Assembly: GCA_963989385.1 (NCBI GenBank)
Contig: OZ022501.1
Coordinates: forward strand, 88,396,979 to 88,460,978
Direction of reading: 5' to 3'
From: Ctena decussata
Lineage: Eukaryota; Mollusca; Bivalvia; Lucinida; Lucinidae
Length of the DNA stretch: 64,000 nucleotides
The number at the start of each line of letters is the position of its first letter. The stretch's first letter is position 1. Positions 24,615-34,499 of this stretch are shown piece after piece. The notes below the pieces were generated by a model. The model had not been told where the DNA came from. It saw only the letters and a list, made by a program, of their open reading frames with translations, and made no database searches. The translations under genes were made by a program, and so were the position numbers.

Positions 24615-24875
24615 CTATAAGCCTACTACAAACGGCTCCTGTTGTATCTTGGCCTTTAAGACGATTATTCTAGATCATCCTTGGACACTTTTTGACACTA
24701 GTCAGTCTTTGAATCGACTGCCCAATTTAAATTTAGAAATTTCAGTATGCTTTTCCCAGGTTTTGTCACCAAAATTGCCGGGGTCACCGATGAGGCTTTA
24801 TTAGCCCAAACTACGTAGTCTGACCCATACTCCCTCTTCTGAATGTATTCTCTGCTTTTGAAGGAACGTTTTTAT
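24615..24875 (+). mobile_element. Retrozyme-like element, truncated copy
   Basis: It contains the segment from GACACTAGTCAGTC and ACTGCCCAATTTAAATTTAG through the hammerhead to GAATGTATTCTCTGC and GAAGGAAC, in the same order as at 12180-12390. The GCAGCTGG block is missing on both sides, so this is less than one unit. Confidence 0.7.
24781..24826 (+). ncRNA. Hammerhead ribozyme, decayed core but perfect stem I
   Basis: Stem I GGGTCA (24781-24786) pairs perfectly with TGACCC (24821-24826). The core reads CCGATGA (U4 changed to C), and the GAAA is CAAA (G12 changed). Stem II GGCT/AGCC and stem III ACT-ACGT-AGT are intact. Two core changes should make it inactive. Confidence 0.75.
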
Positions 24876-25194
24876 TTTTTAATTTGGAAGAAACATTAAA
24901 TCAAAAGGTTCCTGAGTCCCCAAAGATTTCTCGACCTCTGTGATGAGAGGAGAAACTGGAAGAAGGAAGAGGCGCTACGAGTAGATGAGCAAAAGAATAC
25001 AGGGTACTAAAAGAGGATTAAGAAGGCAATAAAGAAAACTAAGGAGGACTGGATAGGTAATCAGTGCAAGGAGATCGAAATTTGCCTGAACAAAAACAGC
25101 AACAAGACATCATAACAGCTGGCGAAGGATCTAACTTCAGAAAATCAGGGTAGATCTACAAGTATCCAGGACAAGCCTGGGAATAAGTTCTGAA

Positions 25195-25705
25195 TTGTAA
25201 GATCCCTTAGAAACAAGGAATACATCAAAGAACAGAAAATAGCAGACTCGGTTTGAGTCTGTTTATGACCAGTAATGAAAGGTGCGATACCAGCTACGCC
25301 CCTAGCACCGGCTTAAGCGGAACTTTATTTCTAAAATAACTCAAATGAACGCAATAATCCGAAAGGACCAAATGACAATCTGCACTATGATGATGAACGG
25401 GGAGACGTTTTACGGCCGCCACACGGCACAAACACCAGCTGCAGTGAGGGTAAATAAATTCTGAATAGTAAGATCCCTTGAAAGCAAGTAATACATCAAA
25501 TAACAGAGAATAGCAGACTCGGTTTAATTGAGGCTTTTCATGACCAGTTATGAAATGTGCGACACCAGCTATGCCCCCCACAAGCACCGGCGTAATCGGA
25601 ACTCTATTTTTAAAATAACTCCAATGAACTCAATGATCCCAAAAGACAAGAAAATATTATCTTAAGTATGATGATGTACGGGGAGACGTTTTTCGGCCGC
25701 CATAC
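25195..25705 (-). mobile_element. 270-bp element in tandem, inserted in LINE
   Basis: GTAAGATCCCTTAGAAACAA (25199) and GTAAGATCCCTTGAAAGCAA (25468) start two direct units 269 bp apart. Each ends in a ACGGGGAGACGTTTTWCGGCCG block. On the minus strand the block order matches the hammerhead elements (GCAGCTGGTG, then CGGCCGTAAAACGTCTCC, then CATCATAGTGCAG). The hammerhead position is instead occupied by an ACAGACTC/GAGTCTGT stem in one unit. Head-to-tail units of fixed length suggest replication through a circular or concatemeric RNA, as in retrozymes; that is inference. Confidence 0.65.
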
Positions 25706-25718
25706 TCAAAGGCCTATA

Positions 25719-25965
25719 AAAGTAAAAAGTATGCAAAGACCAGGAACTGAAACAATCAAAATCCAAATCCAGCCCTCAAACCACAGTTGGAAACAACTAA
25801 GATTACAAATAATTAAGATACAGAGAACATATGGCCAACCGAGTGAGCAGCTTGTTCCCAAAAGGTGGCCACTCAGCAACCCAAATAAAAAGAACATACA
25901 TAAGGTAAAACATCACGGAAACTCTGACAGCAAAAACAGGCAACAGAGAAAGCTTTACACGCCAA
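25719..25965 (-). repeat. 3'-terminal module of Penelope-like family, copy in LINE
   Basis: Near-identical to 1007-1240, including GTATGCAAAGACCAGGAACT and GTGAGCAGCTTGTTCCCAAA. It sits between the 270-bp tandem and the resumed LINE coding sequence at about 25965. It lacks the CCGCCTTGG end. Confidence 0.65.
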
Positions 25966-26372
25966 AGAAATATCTTACAGAAAAACAAGAGATTCTCAGC
26001 AGATGGACAAAATATTGCTCAGGACTAAACAACCATGAGAGTAATGGTGACAATGCGGGTCTGGACCTCAACTAACCCCCAGAAGAAGATCTCGGCCGAT
26101 CTTTCTTGAGGAAGTTGAGATTGCAGTAGCAGCACTGAAGAAGGGGAAGTCTGTCTGAGTTGATAATATACAAGCAGAACTTGTTCAAGCTGATGGGGAG
26201 ACCACGACTTATGTTTTAATAGAGATCTGTAATAGGATCTGCAGAACAGGAGAAAGGCCTAATCCATTGGCTCAGTCGCTGATTATTACAAAAGGCAACC
26301 TACAGCTTTGCCAGAACTACAGAACAGCAGCCTCATCTGTCATTCAAGCAAAGACATGCTGAAAGTAATCTT

Positions 26373-26498
26373 TAACAAGGCGGTATTTCAGTTGTCCTTG
26401 ATGTGACATTGTGATATGTCCGCTTGTCTGTGTTCTTTGGCGGTTTTGTCACTTCTTTTTCTACCCAATCTGCCTTTTGTTCTGTTTTGAACATGCTT
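26373..26498 (+). repeat. Penelope-like 3' module, 125-bp insertion in LINE
   Basis: It splits the LINE frame between SKDMLKVIFNK and LKP. It begins AAGGCGGTATTTC and continues TGTCCTTGATGTGACATTGT, matching 45722-45840 at the 3' end of the Penelope-like element. This gives a well-delimited, 5'-truncated fragment. Confidence 0.65.
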
Positions 26499-27295
26499 TA
26501 AAGCCAAGCCGAGGAGATAATCGCTGAAAAACAGGCTAGGGTCACAGCCGGAAGAAGCACCACAGAACAGATCTTTCACCTTAGAATCGTGTGTGAAAAG
26601 TATCTCCGAACTCAGTAATATCTGTACTGTCTTCATTGATTTCAAAAACGCCTTTGATAGGGTCTGGCATGTAGCCTTTTGGGGCATCATGCGGGAGTAC
26701 TATATCAGTGCAAATTTATTTCGCACCATTGTGCAGCTCTTCGAGATGGCTATAAGGGCCGTCCTGATGCTGGCAGCATAAAAGAATGGTTCAGTACAAC
26801 ATTTCACCCGCCGCTTTCAACATTTTTCTCGAAAGGATCATGTCTGATGCTCTAGAAGAACATAACGGGACGGTTAACAGAAATATTACCAAAATCTGCA
26901 GTTTGCCGATGAAAAAAAGATAGTATAGCTGAGGAAGAGCGGGAAGTAGCAGCCCTAGATGGAAGTCTGAACAAAACCTGTAAATGGTGCAAGATGGAGA
27001 TTAGTGCTGAGAAGACCAAACGAATGACAAAAAGCGCCAATGGCATCCAGAGAGAAATCAAGGTAAAAGGGCATAAACTGAGTACCGCAACAAGCTTCAA
27101 ATACCTTGGAGCAGTTTCTCAGATGATGGATCTAAACAGGAGGTTCTCTCAAGGATTGTACAAGCCATACTATTTTTTAACAAAGCTGAAGTCAATTTCG
27201 AAATATGACAGTATATGCCTTGGTGTAAAGGTAAAACTTATGCGCTCCCTTGTCATTTCCATATTTCTGTAAGCCTGTGAATCGTGAACCTTTGA

Positions 27296-27828
27296 CAACA
27301 GAGTTAGGGGACCTCCATACGAGCCGAAAACCAACAAATTGTGTGCACCGTGGCGGAGGGTGAGGGTAAAGGTTTAGGCCCAGTAAAACCGGTTTAACCC
27401 CCCCCCCCCCCCCCCCAGTAACTATTACTGACCGTCCCAAGGCGGTTGCTAAATATTTTCCGTATAATTTGTTTAGTCTAATGTGTGGTACATGTATGCA
27501 CCGCGGCGGAGGATGAGGGAGAAGGTTTGGGCCCAGTAAAACTGGTTTAACCATCCTCCCCCCAGTAGTTATTACTGACCGTCCCAAGGCGGTACTTTCG
27601 TTGCTGTTTTACCTTATTTTGTTTTCATTTTAACCCTTCTGTTGGTTAAATTATTTGGTTCAGTAAATATAGCTGAGTTTCCACCTATTTGGGATAGAGC
27701 TGCTGACTCGACTTATCACTTGTAATTTATTGTTTGTTGGGATGTCTTTGTCAATCTTTCCCTTTGATGTTAGGGATAGGGTTTTGGATCTGATTCAGTC
27801 AGTTCCTGAAGTGTATCTACTCTTTAAA
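27296..27828 (+). repeat. Penelope-like 3' module with two structured heads
   Basis: Two copies of the GCGGAGGRTGAGGG...CCCAGTAAAAC...CCGTCCCAAGGCGGT head occur at 27335-27440 and 27497-27592. The body then runs TTACCTTATTTTG, AGCTGCTGACTCGACTTATC and GATCTGATTCAGTCAGTTCC, ending at CTACTCTTTAAATT. The same body is inverted at 40928, 43042 and 55022. The first head has a run of 19 C (27398-27416). It splits the LINE between its SIFL and LEKRTKAFE segments. Confidence 0.7.
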
Positions 27829-28554
27829 TTAGAAAAAAGAACGAAAGCCTTTGAGGTGAGCTGCTACCGAAGGTTACGCAACATTTCGTACAAGGCTATT
27901 CCATATGGCACAGTGAAAGAAAAACGAAGAAGAGGTGGGAAGACAATGTTAAAGAGTGGACAGAAATGGACTTTGCCATCTCACCTAGAGCAGCTAAGAA
28001 AAAGGTGGAAAGAGATCATTTCGAAGTCATCTTTTGGTGCCCCAGCGACCTTGTAAGATTATGGGATATAATAGAATAGAATAGAAATCTAACTACAAGT
28101 GGAATTTTTAAACAGTCTTTGAAAGCTTTGAAGGAATCACAGTACCCTGAGTTGTGGTTCGAAATTTGCATCCGAAGGAGTCAAACTTTAACTGCCTTGG
28201 CAGCCAGTCTGGTCAAAGGCCTGTCCTCTTGTTTGGAGCAATTTTTGTCAGAAACTTAAGAGTTAACATGGTAGCAGCCATATACCACCCACACATTGTA
28301 AAGAGAGATGTGCTCGCCCATAGGCAGTGTCTATTTTCATATTAACCTGCACAGTTTCATGGAAAACCGGGATTTTCATGTATATTAACTTTTTTGATCT
28401 AGAATTTATGGATATGGTGCCTAGCTGCTCATGTGACCTGTTCTGTTTTGCGTTCGTCTGTGTCCCTCAATGTTTCATATGCAATTTAATTTCGATTGGC
28501 TCACGGGTTTTTGCGGCAATATACGAGACTGTTGAAATATGACAGAACTTAGTA

Positions 28555-29022
28555 ACAGGTAAAACCTAACCTTTACTCATTTAGTGGACGGTATATACCA
28601 AATTTATACCTATATCTTCTACAGTTTCCATGAAATCTAATGTTTTAATATTTTATCACCTAAAAGCAACACTAAATAAATTTGTCCTTGCGAAAAAAAA
28701 ACATGATTAACATAAGGTCATCATTTGAATAGCATTGGTAGTTCGTCAGATCCCGATGCTGTATACCAAGTTTAAAGGCCGCTGGTATATTGGCTCCTGG
28801 AAAATTAAATCTTGTAATGTTTTTTACCATATGAGGACATGGAGGCCATTTTGGTTATGTGACCCAGATTATTTGAACAGTCTTTTCCCCGACCTTAGTC
28901 GGCAATGGTTTCAGAGGAAAAACCGTTTAAAAATGTTTACAGACAACGACGATTACAACGGACGACGGAGCATCCTATAAGCTCTATAAGCTCGTCCGGA
29001 GCCGTCGGCTCAGGTGAGCTAA
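28555..29022 (+). mobile_element. Short Helentron-like element
   Basis: It carries one degenerate core unit (ACCATATGAGGACATGGAGG and CCAAGTTTAAAGGCC) related to the 455-bp array, a remnant ACGACGG run at 28950-28970, and a GAGCC-GTC-GGCTC hairpin. The 3' end is GGTGAGCTAA, with CTAA at 29019-29022. The 5' end is uncertain. Confidence 0.6.
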
Positions 29023-29175
29023 AATGAAAAACCCGTATTACATAAACAAAGTATAAAGTGATGGTATACATGTACCAATATCTTTATAGTTGGTTAGATA
29101 TTTTCCCAAAATAATTGTTTACCAAAAACGATCGACCTATGAAACATCTGAATGTATATCAGAGAAAGCATTTAC

Positions 29176-29358
29176 CTGGTAATTTGCACCTCTTCGATTA
29201 TAAAAGTGTTAATGGCGAATAGCAATGTAATCGCCTCAAATACAGCACGTGCAACATCAACTGGGGTGTTGTACTGTGTGACATCATCTGTGACTACGCC
29301 GGTAATTGCAGCAAATGTTATGGAGAATACGCTGAGCAGGTATACTAGTGCCATGATA
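29176..29358 (-). CDS. TRP-family ion channel exon (S1-S2)
   Basis: On the minus strand a pyrimidine-rich acceptor (TTTCATTTCTTCTTCAG) precedes 29358, and a CAG/GTAAATG donor follows 29176. That gives a 183-bp exon open in one frame. It encodes a hydrophobic helix (IMALVYLLSVFSITFAAITG), a short polar loop, and a second helix (AVFEAITLLFAINTFIIEE) ending in basic residues. This fits S1 and S2 of a TRP-type cation channel, a plasma-membrane protein. The exon starts with one base that completes the codon left by the two-base overhang of the exon at 54845-54918, so they can splice directly across 25.5 kb. It is not repetitive within the window and has ordinary coding composition. TRPA or TRPV type is possible. 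Another S1-S2 membrane protein is the main alternative. Exons for S3-S6 were not found. Confidence 0.7.
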
Positions 29359-29410
29359 CTGAAGAAGAAATGAAATATTCACTACTGGCGTTTTGAAAAA
29401 AAACAGCCTT

Positions 29411-30373
29411 AAAGCCACAGTCTTACTGTCACGTATTCAGGGCTAGGTTTTACTACATGTTTGGAACGTTGCAAAACGGTGGTATACGTAAATGGTGTAA
29501 AACGTAGTGGATACGTATATAGATACAACTAAATACGTGGTCTAGTGACGTTTGATTTGGAATGTTTAACTCAAACATGGAATTTTGATATACGTAGCAT
29601 AAACCTAGTAAAACGTAGCCACACGTAGTAAAACGTGGTACATAGGTGAACCGCATTAGATACGTACAAAAGCGTAGCAAGAATAACGTAGAGGTACTCA
29701 AAGCCTCAGTCTCACTGTCACGTATTGAGGACTAAGTTTTCTATGCATTAATAACGTACCAAAACGAAATTATAACGTACCAAAACGGCCATGTACGTAT
29801 CAAAACGTAGTGAATACGTATTACATACGGATGCATACAACAGCATACGTGCCCTAGTTACTTTTGAAATTAAATTTCGACTTAAACGTAGTATTTCGAA
29901 ATACTTACTGTATGCGTAGTAAAAACGTATTGAAACGTACTAGAACACAGATAAAACCGCTTAAATATGTAGCGATCCTTGAAGGTCGTCTACCAACTAC
30001 TACGTAGTATATACGGTTTTCTACGTCTTAGTACGTTTTGCGACGTTCTGTTCTGTGTTTTATTACGCTTTGGTATGTTTTGCGAAACCTACTAAAACGT
30101 CAATTTGACTAGGTAGTTATCCCTGACATTACTTTATAGTCCTTAGTAAAACGTACTGAATCGAGTAGACAGGTTAATTGTTTTTCCTTCTGAAAGCGTG
30201 GCACTAGCCCAATTGATACGCGGGTAATACGAAATAAATCATAGTTAAACAGTTGAACGTATTGGAAACTTACTTGAAACGTAGTAGCACCTAAATACCT
30301 AGGGAAACGTAGGGGCGGGAAGCGTAGTACAGCTCAGCTCTCAAGACGTGACGGTGAGACTCGGACTGAAGCT
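29411..30373. mobile_element. ACGTA-rich inverted-repeat element
   Basis: AGCCTCAGTCTCACTGTCAC at 29702 is mirrored by GTGACGGTGAGACTCGGACT at 30349-30368. A third, direct copy of the end lies at 29412. The interior is dominated by the pentamer ACGTA or its inverse TACGT, more than twenty by eye. AAACGTA predominates on the left and TACGTTTT towards the middle-right, as expected of a foldback. There is no coding content. The extra outer end suggests two elements sharing a terminus, or a partial duplication. Confidence 0.65.
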
Positions 30374-30442
30374 ACATGCATACAACAAATCTTCATTTAC
30401 GTATGCTGATCTAAGTCACTACTCTTCACAAATGTCCTGAAG

Positions 30443-30697
30443 TTAAGTTTTTACGTCCCCCAATTTATGTAAATATAGATATGGAATTAGTTCTGTCAAA
30501 TCCTGTGTTTGACAATTAATTAAATCTACAATATGAGATTGTATTCCCTGTTTATTAATGGCTGAAACTTCTCTGTGTAATTGAAATTCTGCTTCTGCGT
30601 CAGGAGGCTTTATGTTTAACATATCAGATATAACAAGGCCCTTTTTAATCCCCTCATTAATTGATTTAAGACTGTTCAAAGGAGGTACTTCTGTTGT
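30443..30697 (-). other. Unrecognised open segment, about 80 codons
   Basis: A minus-strand frame without stops encodes a soluble, charged peptide containing IKKGLVISDMLNIKPPDAEA and LHREVSAINKQGIQSHIVDL. Composition looks protein-like rather than repeat-like. There is a stop a few codons upstream and no convincing acceptor. It could be a terminal exon or a remnant of a mobile-element protein. I recognise no family. Confidence 0.3.
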
Positions 30698-32514
30698 GGC
30701 TCCTCACCGTTACCTGTGCTTGTTATCCATTCCAGTACTTAGTTATTAAAACATTTGCAAGTGTTTTTATTTTGCTAGAAGACGAACAATCGTCTGCAAA
30801 ATCATTTCGTACAGGTATCGGGTAAGTGTAATTCATTAACTCACATTGCCGCACTCCCTTTTCGTCAATTAACATACAACGTGCATAGACTGTTTAAGAC
30901 GGCATCTATGTGTTTGGGGCAACAGTTACGAATCTGCAGCTAAAAGGGAATGTGTTATATTCAGATAATGTTTTCTTTTTCTCCATGAAAATATATGTTG
31001 TTATTACACATTAGAGTAAGGGTGAGACGGTTCTATATAGAGCCCTTTTAGCTCACCTGAGCACGTAGTGCTCAAGTGAGCTATTCCTATAGGCAGGCAT
31101 CTGTTGTCCGTCGTCCGTCCATCGTCTGTTTACATTTGACATCTCCTCCTACACCACTGGGCCGATTTGGCTCAAACTTCACAGTTATGATCCTTGGATG
31201 GTTCTGCCTGTAAGTTGTTCAAAGATTTAAATCCAAGCAGAGCTCTGGTTTCCTTGGCAACAAATAGGTAAATTTTGAAGAAAATCTTTAAAAACCTTCC
31301 TGTAAGAAACCACAATGGCAAGGTCTGTCTCATTCAGTATGTAGCTTAATATAGCGGACCTTTACCAAGATTGTTCAAATTATGCCCCAGGGATCAAAAG
31401 AGGCCCCATCCCGAGGGTCACATGTTTAACATAGGCTCATACAGGGCAAATTTTAAAAAATCTTCCTGTCAGAAACTACATGGGTCAGATCTTCCAGACT
31501 CGGTATTTAGCTTCATTTTGTAGTTCTTTACAAAGATTGTTCAAATTAAGCCCCAGGGGTCAAAACTGGCCCCGCCCCGAGGGTCACATGTTTAACATAG
31601 GCTCTTATAGGGTAAAACCCTTAAAAATCTTCTTGTCAGAAACTACAAAAGTCAGATCTTCCAGATTTGGCTTCTGGGTTCATCTGGTAGTCTTATACCA
31701 AGATTGTTCAAAGTATGCCCCTGGGGTCAAAAATGGCCCCGCCCCTGGGGTCACATGTTTAACGTTTATCAGAAACTACAAGGGTCAGATCTTCCAAATT
31801 TGGTTCGTGGGTTCATCTAGTGGACTTCACCAAGACTGTTTAACTTATGTCCTTCAGGGGTCAAAACTGGCCCCGATCTGGAGTCACATGGCCTCCAAGG
31901 GTGGGACTAATCATCCATGTAAGCCTATGTAGGAATGTCAGAAACTACAAAAGTCAGATCTTCCAGATTTGGCTTCTTGGTTCATCTGGTAGTCTTATAC
32001 CAAGATTGTTCAAAGTATGCCCCTGGGGTCAAAAATGGCCCCGCCCCTGGAGTCACATTTTTAACGTTTATCAGAAACTACAAGGGTCAGAACTTCCAAA
32101 TTAGGTTCGTGGGTTCATCTAGTGGACTTCACCAAGACTGTTTAACTTATGTCCTTCAGGGGTCAAAACTGGCCTCGATCTGGGGTCACATGGCCTCCAA
32201 GGGTGGGACTAATCATCCATGTAAGCCTATGTAGGAATGTCCCGTCCCATCCAACTGGAAGCCAAAAGCCTTTAGAACAGCAAACCACTATGCCATGACA
32301 TTTTCAAGCATCAATCCCTGCTCCCCCATCCAACTCACTCTACACCGAAGGCAAGGGCAACCCCAAAAGCCACCATGTCGCTGTCAAGTACCAGTCCCCT
32401 CTCTCTTTCCCTCTCCCCTCCTCCCCCTCCTCACAAATCCTCACACATCCTCCAAGGCCTATAAAGCTTTACATGCCAACATGTCATTTTCTTTGCCAAG
32501 CACCAGCATCCACT

Positions 32515-32660
32515 CCTAAGGCTTGTACAATTGAGACCAGATATTGTCAGGGTCACTGACGAGGCTTTATTAGCCGAAACTGCGTAGTCTGGCCCATGTT
32601 CCTATTTCTGCATATATTCTCTGCTCTTGAAGGAACTTTTTAAGATTTTAACTCAACCTC
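32515..32660 (+). mobile_element. Retrozyme-like fragment nested in Helentron-like element
   Basis: It begins near GAGACCAGATATTGTCAG and runs through the hammerhead to CTGCTCTTGAAGGAAC and TTTTAAGATTTTAA. This is about 145 bp of the roughly 375-bp unit, so both sides are truncated. Confidence 0.7.
32550..32595 (+). ncRNA. Hammerhead ribozyme, type I, intact core
   Basis: Stem I GGGTCA (32550-32555) pairs with TGGCCC (32590-32595) including one G-U. The core is CTGACGA (the seventh-position base is free in the consensus). Stem II is GGCT-TTATT-AGCC, then GAAA, then the short stem III ACT-GCGT-AGT. The cleavage site follows C32589. All conserved core residues are present. The three-pair stem III is typical of the small hammerheads of animal retroelements, which work best as dimers. 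Confidence 0.85.
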
Positions 32661-32831
32661 CATGCTATCATCCAATAACAGTCGTTTTGGACAACGTGTT
32701 AACTACAGTCCAATAAAGAGGAAGATGATAGTCTTTTAGAATGAGTATGTTGCACACAATTGTTGAAGTAACTGATGATGATTTAAGACTGACACTCAGA
32801 TGAGCAAATTAGGGTTCTTTGGACCCTCTTG

Positions 32832-33290
32832 TTATGTTTTATTGAAAACTGACACAAATAATATAGCATTATCATCAAAACCGTTCCTTTTATTCTTATC
32901 TTTTCAGGGCGATCTACTTATGTTTTAGAACATCGCGAGAGGCAAACACGCCGAAAAAGAAATACCCCTTAACATTTCAAGGAATTTATTGAGATGATTT
33001 TTGACCACGGAAATACATGTAAATGCCAGTTTATGGATGTGCAAGGTAACTAGAAAGTACATTCTTGAGGCTTATGGGTGGTACACCTCTCTGTATTTCC
33101 GCCCCTTTACCAAGTTGAACAACTCTAGTGACTTCCTTTTAGCTTTCCTGCCGAGAGAAACCCTTCAAAAATGGGGTTAACTTTTTAAAGAATAACAGGG
33201 GCTTAATCACTAAATATTGGCCTAGGCCCCTGAGTTTTTAGAACGAATGCCTTTATTGTATGGTCTTACCTTTTTTTGACTAGAGGTCCA
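32832..33290. other. Unassigned non-coding stretch
   Basis: No repeat, RNA or coding signal recognised. Confidence 0.4.
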
Positions 33291-33294
33291 AGGT

Positions 33295-33400
33295 ATCTGC
33301 CCAGCAAGCACACAATGTTGAATCAATTATGAATCTACATTGATTCAAAATCATGATATAGATTCAATGTTGATTCAACGGTGTATGCCCAGTTGATGGA
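33295..33400. repeat. Small palindromic element of TTGAATCAA words
   Basis: It is bounded by GCCCAGCAAGCACACAATGT and GGTGTATGCCCAGTTG, and filled with TTGAATCAATTATGAATC and GATTCAATGTTGATTCAA. It uses the same words as the larger arrays at 52345-52530 and 54260-54535. Confidence 0.5.
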
Positions 33401-33527
33401 AGGTATCCAGAAGACTTGATATGTATATATTTACGAATCTTCCCGAAAGCACACACAACGCGCTGTCCAGTTCGCTTGGGCAGAGCAATTGATTTCCTAC
33501 GGTTAAAGCGAATATATAAGGCGATAA

Positions 33528-33596
33528 TAGGAATCGAGGCTGCAACCTTCAGATTTATATTCGACCACTCTATTCACTAAGCCACCTGTGCTGGGC
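33528..33596 (-). mobile_element. tRNA-like SINE head
   Basis: On the minus strand an A box (TGGCTTAGTGA, 33584-33574) and a B box (GCCTCGATTCC, 33540-33530) lie at tRNA-like spacing. Stems are imperfect, so it is a SINE head or tRNA pseudogene and not a functional tRNA. Confidence 0.5.
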
Positions 33597-33599
33597 AGA

Positions 33600-34490
33600 C
33601 ACGTGTGCTTGCGGAAATACAAGCTAAAGAATATGATGAAGTGGGAAAGACTTTATTTTGATTGGTGCTCTAATGTTTGGAGGATAAGAAAATGTACCAG
33701 CTAATACTTACACAGGTTGCATATGCTTTCATAAAATAAATGACTGCAGGTTCTGTCACGTGCTAAACGTCGGGTGATACGTGGCCTATGGCTATGAATA
33801 GCTATGAATATTACAACCAGCCTGAATATTGCTTTAACCCCTGTTAAGGTACATTCCGCGTCTTCTGTGTGGATTCCACATTCTATTCATATATTCCAAA
33901 ATTTTATACCTTCAGTGAAATTGGAACCCTTGAATCTAAGTTCGGCGTCGTCTGTCAATCTTCATGGTTATCTAATACTAATATATTTCATAATAATCTC
34001 CGGGTAAGATTATCCATTCTTACATCGCCAATTCTATGCAAGTACTCTAATCCTTCAAAAGACCTGAAATGTATCCTAGTATTTCGAAGTGTTATGCCAA
34101 GGGGTATAACTGTTGTAACCATTTATGAAAAAAGTCTACGGCCACTTCATCTGTGATTGGTAGGAAATTTTCAGTCGTAAATATATCGGAGTTAGAATGA
34201 ATATCTATGGACCTGATATATGTTTAAACCTGAAACACAGCCAACTGTAACATGCAGTATGTTAGGCAAACTGGGCATACTCTTAACTAGAACTGTCAGA
34301 AAATCTAACTATACCACCGCTGTAGCGCTTCCAATGTATATAGCTTGCATGAAGAAAACAAAACATGAAATAAACACATCTACCACACGAGTAGCCTATG
34401 ATGAACAGTTGCTGGGCAATCTGCTAAGTTTCATTATACACAGCATTGATAGAAAAAATAACATGAAATAATAAGTAGGAGAAGGCCTGT
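33600..34490. other. Unassigned stretch with unrecognised open frames
   Basis: Frames of 67, 95 and 83 codons (33804-34007, 33869-34156, 34220-34471) overlap or abut. None shows a domain, splice context or composition that persuades me, so I leave them uncalled. Confidence 0.35.
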
Positions 34491-34499
34491 TCTCAATCC

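Larger units (their letters stand above)
24890..28065 (+). pseudogene. LINE ORF2 (endonuclease-RT type), broken by three nested insertions
   Basis: Pieces of one ORF2 protein appear in order on the plus strand. A linker segment lies at 24890-25190. LTEKQEILSRWTKYCSGLNN and later KKGKS at 25970-26150 precede the polymerase. EEIIAEKQA, then TTEQIF and VFIDFKNAFDRVWH at 26510-26680 are in the reverse transcriptase palm. EISAEKTKRMT, then FKYLGAV and KLMRSLVISIF lie at 26990-27270. RTKAFEVSCYRRLRNISYK and a shortened TVKEKRRRGG tail lie at 27835-28055. The pieces are separated by insertions at about 25195-25965, 26373-26498 and 27296-27828. In-frame stops and frameshifts occur throughout, and the YADD-type motif is frame-disrupted. 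It shares its tail with 2940-3342 and 4637-5036. Confidence 0.75.
31048..32831 (-). mobile_element. Helentron-like element on minus strand
   Basis: Read on the minus strand it starts CAAGAGGGTCC (32831), has a GCTCATCTGAG subterminal repeat, and ends in a TGAGCAC-TAC-GTGCTCA hairpin followed by GGTGAGCTAA (31048-31060). The core has units with TTCAAAGTATGCCCCTGGGG and AGAAACTACAAAAGTCAGAT, and a higher-order duplication of about 302 bp (31675-31932 and 31977-32234). A remnant of the ACGG run is at 31105-31130. A hammerhead element is nested at 32515-32660. Confidence 0.7.

Noticed and set aside
33804..34471. Three plus-strand frames of 67-95 codons
   Set aside because: Overlapping frames with no recognisable family and no convincing acceptor or donor; likely chance.
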